Shown piece by piece: positions 6,243-9,344 of a stretch of 9,344 nucleotides of DNA. The notes beneath the pieces were generated by a model. That model ran no database searches. It was not told the origin of the DNA and saw only the letters and a list, made by a program, of their open reading frames with translations. The position numbers and the translations under genes were made by a program. Source of the DNA: Bacteroidota bacterium (GTDB lineage: Bacteria > Bacteroidota > Bacteroidia > SXHM01); the NCBI GenBank assembly GCA_005773695.1, contig SXHM01000258.1:1-9344 (forward strand). Direction: 5' to 3'. Within the stretch, counting starts at the first letter, position 1; the number at the start of each line of letters is the position of its first letter.

Positions 6243-7985
6243 GTGAAAAAGTTCTGTTATATAAGTCATGTTAGTTATTTGCTGCTCATATCCGGCTGTG
6301 CCAACATCGTTACACCATCAGGTGGCGATAAAGACACAACCCCTCCTAAAATTCTGGAACTTGTACCGGATAACCAGAGTTTAAATTTTAATTCAAAGTA
6401 AATTATTATATCGTTTGATGAGTTTGTTCATTTGAATGATATAAGTTCTCAATTGATTGTTTCTCCTCCGCTGAAATCTTTGCCTGAGTTTGTAGTCAAA
6501 GGCAAAAATGTGGTTGTAAAATTCAATGAAGTGTTGTTACCCAACACCACTTACACCATGAATTTCGGAAGTGCAATTCGCGATATCAACGAAAACAATC
6601 CAATGGAAGGTTTTACCTATGTTTTTTCTACGGGGAGTTTTATTGACTCGCTTTCATTGCGGGGGACGGTAAGAAATGCTTTAACACTTGAGAACGAAAA
6701 AGAAGTTTTGGTGTTACTTTACGAAGACAATTCCGATTCTATTCCATTTCTTAAACTGCCTTATTATTATTCAAAGACAGACGGTTCAGGAAATTTTTCT
6801 ATGAATAACCTGAAGTCCGGAAAATTTAAAGTTGTGGCACTAAAAGATGAAAACTCAAGTTTTCTTTACGATGATTTTGAAAAAGAAAAGATTGGTTTTG
6901 TTGATACTCTGGTATCGCCTTATTACATTGAAAAGGTAAAACAGAACAAAGCAGATACACTTAAACCCGATTCGGGTTCTGCACCAAAACAAGATTCTGT
7001 ACCCATAGAAAAAGGAATGAAAAAGTCCGGTGAAAAAACACTACCTCTTTTTATTTTCAAAGAAGAAAAGAACAAACAGTATTTCAAGAAAGCATACAGT
7101 GAACATTATGGTAAGCTGGTTTTTGTTTTCAATAAAAAGCCAGAGAAATTAGGGTTGAATACACTCAACACCTCCTTCAAGAAAGAATGGAATATTCAGG
7201 AACAAAGCGTAACAGGTGACACTGTTATTCTCTGGCTAAGCGATGTGGAAATGGATAGTCTGAAACTTGAAATTACAGACAACGGAACTGTTCTCGACAC
7301 CATTGAACTTGCAATGAAAAAGCGAAGTGATAAAATTGAAGCGCAAGGCAGTTCAGCAAAAAGCGCAAAAAAAACAATACCGTTTAAGCTATTGATAGAA
7401 CAGGCAAAAACGGCTTCAACTCACAATGCTTCCAAAGATTTTTACATCACATTCAATCATCCGGTTAAAGATTATGTGCTGGAGAATTTTATTCTGAAGG
7501 AAGACAGTGTTCCCGTTTCTTTTATTCTTGATTCCAAAGATCCTGCTCTACGTAAATACCGCATTGTTTACAAATGGAAAGAAGAGAAAAAGTATGAGTT
7601 CCTTATCCCTCCCTCAAGGGTTACCGATATTTTTGATCTGAAAAACGACAGTATAAAAATCAATTTTTCAACACAGACAAAAGCATATTTCGGCAATGTT
7701 CAGTTTACAGTAAAAGCCAAGACAGGTAACTATCTATTGCAATTGACTGATGACAAGAACAATATTGTTTTTGAAAAACCAATTAAAGGCAACGATAAAG
7801 TTACGGTGGAAGGCTTAGATCCCAAAAGCTACGGACTGCGTTTAGTGGCAGATGAAAACAACAACGGAAAGTGGGATACCGGCAATTATTTGCAAAAAAA
7901 GCAGGCCGAAAAAATTATTCTTTATCCGCAAAAAGTAAGTGTACGCAGCAACTGGGATGTGGAAGTGGAATGGGAGGTAAAATAG
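6243..7985 (+). pseudogene. Lipoprotein with SbsA-type Ig-like (Big_5) domain, interrupted by an in-frame stop
   Basis: One frame runs from GTG at 6243 (or GTG at 6240) to TAG at 7983-7985, 581 codons including the terminal stop, broken only by TAA at 6399-6401 (codon 53). The start gives MKKF, a hydrophobic stretch and lipobox ISGC with C19, so the intact product would be an outer-membrane-directed lipoprotein. A Big_5 domain spans about residues 31-124 (DTTPPKILELVPD ... SFDEFV ... LLPNTTYTMNFGSAIRDINENNP) and the stop falls inside it. Next come a carboxypeptidase-regulatory-like sandwich (about 128-225), a charged K/D/S/P-rich linker (230-268), a middle region, and a second sandwich near 480-575. 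DEN motifs lie at 203-205 (in KDENSS) and 537-545 (DENNNGKWD). The family is common in Bacteroidota, of unknown function. The part after the stop opens only at TTG 6432, with no signal peptide and half a domain missing, so separate translation is unlikely. No other damage is visible, so a recent mutation, a sequencing error or readthrough all remain possible. Confidence 0.75.
6399..6401 (+). other. In-frame TAA interrupting the lipoprotein gene
   Basis: The codons read TTT AAT TCA AAG TAA ATT ATT ATA TCG TTT GAT GAG. The protein sense on both sides is one continuous Big_5 strand (NFNSK-stop-IIISFDE), where the family usually has a residue such as K. One base change (AAA to TAA) would explain it; no frameshift is needed. 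TAA is used as the normal stop by asd, the giant gene and the barrel gene here, so a changed genetic code is not indicated. Confidence 0.85.
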
Positions 7986-7992
7986 TTGCACC

Positions 7993-8048
7993 TTCAGACT
8001 GAACTTGAATCGGGGTCTGATAAAAAGATGCTGAAATAAGTTCAGCAT
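7993..8048. repeat. REP-like double hairpin between the lipoprotein and barrel genes
   Basis: Two neighbouring inverted repeats are present. TCAGAC (7994-7999) pairs with GTCTGA (8015-8020), and ATGCTGAA (8028-8035) pairs with TTCAGCAT (8041-8048) around a 5-base loop. The reverse strand of the second reads CTGAACTTATTTCAGCAT, close to the CTGAACTTGAAT of the first. Elements of the form GCTGAAACAAGTTCAGCAT are familiar dispersed intergenic repeats in Bacteroidota and other genomes; that comparison is from memory. The element lies 8 bases after the lipoprotein stop and may also act as its terminator, although no T run follows. Confidence 0.55.
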
Positions 8049-8077
8049 TACGAAGAATGCAGGCAAACTAAAAAACC

Positions 8078-8085
8078 TATCTTTG
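8078..8085 (+). promoter_or_regulatory. Putative -7 box of the beta-barrel gene
   Basis: TATCTTTG matches the Bacteroidota TAnnTTTG consensus exactly and is followed by GC, as is often seen. The -33 site is poor (ATG at 8057-8059, 18-base spacer). Transcription from about 8091 would leave a very short A-rich leader (TCAAAAAAAACAGAAT) before ATG 8107. The box overlaps a TTG at 8083 that opens a longer reading frame, which argues against that upstream start. Confidence 0.5.
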
Positions 8086-8106
8086 CTCGCTCAAAAAAAA
8101 CAGAAT

Positions 8107-8799
8107 ATGAAGAAACTCACAATACTAGCCGCCTCCTTTATTTTTGCATTATCAGCCGTTGCAACACCGACCGACAGCACAGTAACAAAGAAAAAACCGG
8201 CAGCATCTAAAGACCGCATTTTAATTGGCGGTGGCTTTGCTAATTGGCTTAACACACCTGCAGGTGTTACTATAAAATTTGCCGGTAGCCGCAGCTTTGA
8301 TGCAGCTGTAATGTATGACAAACCACTTGGAACCAGCCCAATCAGCCTTGCTCTTGGTCTGGGTTTCTCGGCACAAAACATTTCTACAAACGCACAGTTT
8401 ATGAAAGATTCGTTAACAGGAAATACCTCACTTGTTCCCTATGCCGACTCGATTTACAGTGATATTAAACGCAACAAAGTCTCAATGAGCTACCTTACCA
8501 TTCCCTTTGAGTTACGTTTCCGCTCAAAGCCAGATAAAGCCTATCGCAGGTGGAATGTAGCAGCGGGCTTTAAACTTGGTTTATTAGTCCAAAGCCACAG
8601 TAAATATGAGGACAGCAGGGTGAAAACAAAATCATACCCCGTTGATAATCTTAACCTCCTTAGCTATGGCCCAACCTTCCGTTTCGGTTACGGACAGATT
8701 TCGCTTTATGGCTATTACTCCCTTTCAAACGTTTTTGAAAATGGTAAAGGTCCTTGGGTTACTCCTTTCAACTTTGGATTGGTGCTTGCACCGTTTTAA
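8107..8799 (+). CDS. Small outer-membrane beta-barrel protein, PorT-like
   Basis: The 230-residue product begins with a Sec signal peptide (MKKLTILAASFIFALSAVA, cleavage near residue 19), then a polar linker with a KKKP patch. The rest shows alternating polar and hydrophobic strands typical of a small barrel of the outer membrane protein beta-barrel families: ILIGGGFANWL, GVTIKFAGSRSFDAAVMY, SLALGLGFSAQN, MSYLTIPFELRFR, WNVAAGFKLGLLVQS, LLSYGPTFRFGYGQISLYGYYSL. The strand pair YLTIPFELRFR followed by GFKLGLLV is characteristic of the Bacteroidota PorT-like group. It ends in FNFGLVLAPF, with the terminal phenylalanine usual for barrels inserted by the Bam machinery. ATG 8107 is chosen because the signal peptide begins there and a promoter box lies just upstream. 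PorT itself serves type IX secretion, but many paralogues have no known role, so no specific function is assigned. It appears to be transcribed alone. Confidence 0.85.
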   Translation: MKKLTILAASFIFALSAVATPTDSTVTKKKPAASKDRILIGGGFANWLNTPAGVTIKFAGSRSFDAAVMYDKPLGTSPISLALGLGFSAQNISTNAQFMKDSLTGNTSLVPYADSIYSDIKRNKVSMSYLTIPFELRFRSKPDKAYRRWNVAAGFKLGLLVQSHSKYEDSRVKTKSYPVDNLNLLSYGPTFRFGYGQISLYGYYSLSNVFENGKGPWVTPFNFGLVLAPF

Positions 8800-8843
8800 C
8801 TTATCTTTTTATTTTCCGGTGTTTTCAGAAACGGAAGTTATAC

Positions 8844-9344
8844 TTAAAAAGAAATTAAGTTAGTTAGTCCGTATCTTACTGTTAATGCTAAAATAGTAAT
8901 TGCTGTCAAAAGGAATAGAGGCGTCACATATCTTATTCCTCCGTTCTGAGAAATTGCTGCAGAACTTTTTTTGATTCTCATCATTGCTAAAAACAGCACT
9001 ATCAAGAGAATTGAAATACTGCATAAAAGAATAAATGTATAAGCAAGGTCAAGCGGAAAGGTTGCCAATTCAACAATTGCTATCCCCGAAATAAACGGAA
9101 ATAATACAGTATTTACAAAAAGCGCTATGCGTCCTTCTTTAGTTTTTAGTAACCGAATTGAATAGTTAAATTTCATAGCAACAGGAGCAAATGCAATAGA
9201 TGCAACTGAAAAGAATAACCCAGACAGTACTAACAACAGGATTATAGTTCCTGAACTGAAGTAAAACCAACTAAGAAAGAGCGAAAAGCCTGTGAAAAAT
9301 ATGCTGGTGTATTTGCCTGCCCCAAAAATTCCTGTAAAGAAATA
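8844..9344 (-). CDS. Multi-pass membrane protein of unknown function (partial, N-terminus outside window)
   Basis: The frame is open from the right edge to TAA at 8844-8846, 166 residues, and so continues beyond the window; a TTG at 9236 inside it is not a real start. The visible protein is very hydrophobic, with about four or five membrane segments. Approximate stretches are YTSIFFTGFSLFLSWFYF, IILLLVLSGLFFSVASIAF, IALFVNTVLFPFISGIAIV, YTFILLCSISILLIVLFLAM and YVTPLFLLTAITILALTV. These are separated by short basic loops (RLLKTKEGR, MRIKKSS), consistent with an inner-membrane protein. I do not recognise a family or catalytic motif. The gene converges on the beta-barrel gene with a 44-bp gap, so the two are not an operon. 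Confidence 0.75.
   Translation of the reverse strand, partial: YFFTGIFGAGKYTSIFFTGFSLFLSWFYFSSGTIILLLVLSGLFFSVASIAFAPVAMKFNYSIRLLKTKEGRIALFVNTVLFPFISGIAIVELATFPLDLAYTFILLCSISILLIVLFLAMMRIKKSSAAISQNGGIRYVTPLFLLTAITILALTVRYGLTNLISF

Noticed and set aside
6432..7985. A stand-alone gene starting at 6432
   Set aside because: The codon is TTG, not ATG. It has no signal peptide and begins inside a Big_5 domain whose first half, with a lipobox, lies upstream in the same frame. It is the downstream part of the interrupted lipoprotein gene.
8083..8106. Upstream TTG start for the beta-barrel gene
   Set aside because: It overlaps a perfect -7 box and puts polar residues before an otherwise standard signal peptide.
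8797..8862. Possible shared terminator between the convergent barrel and membrane genes
   Set aside because: TAACTTA/TAAGTTA and TTCCG/CGGAA can pair, but the stems are short, AT-rich and separated by large unpaired stretches; the structure is too weak to call.

Overview
The window looks like chromosomal DNA of a Bacteroidota member (AT-rich, Flavobacteriia/Sphingobacteriia/Chitinophagia-like). The evidence is a 1510-residue secreted protein ending in a type A type IX secretion sorting domain (a system confined to this phylum), a lipoprotein of a Bacteroidota-typical family, a PorT-like outer-membrane barrel, the lack of Shine-Dalgarno sequences, and -7 boxes of the TAnnTTTG type. The exact taxon cannot be read from the sequence.

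Layout. Positions 1-1375 (minus strand) hold asd, encoding aspartate-semialdehyde dehydrogenase. It is followed after 12 bp by a small secreted protein of unknown function that runs off the left edge; the two probably form an operon. A 262-bp AT-rich divergent region (1376-1637) separates asd from the giant secreted repeat protein at 1638-6170 (plus). That protein has a signal peptide, an N-terminal cysteine-containing region, tandem Ig-like modules, then a nine-module array alternating SprB-like and Ig/PKD-like repeats, further Ig-like modules, and the sorting domain. A strong hairpin terminator (6191-6228) ends it.

The next plus-strand gene (6243-7985) encodes a lipoprotein with an SbsA-type Ig-like domain (Big_5). 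It reads in one frame from a GTG start with a good lipobox to the natural end, but carries an in-frame TAA at 6399-6401 in the middle of the Big_5 domain. It is therefore called a probable pseudogene or sequencing error. The part after the stop opens only at a TTG and has no signal peptide. A REP-like double hairpin (7993-8048) lies in the next gap, and a perfect TAnnTTTG box (8078-8085) precedes a small outer-membrane beta-barrel gene (8107-8799, plus). A convergent minus-strand gene for a multi-pass membrane protein (8844 to the right edge) is cut by the window.

How the genes relate. asd is core amino-acid and cell-wall metabolism. The other proteins are predicted to act in the envelope (cell surface, outer membrane, inner membrane). 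I see no mobile element, phage, CRISPR, tRNA or rRNA, and no clear new multi-gene system. The points most worth a second look are the nonsense codon in an otherwise intact lipoprotein gene and the regular two-module architecture of the surface protein, with its paired cysteines and repeated D-x-D-x3-C motif.
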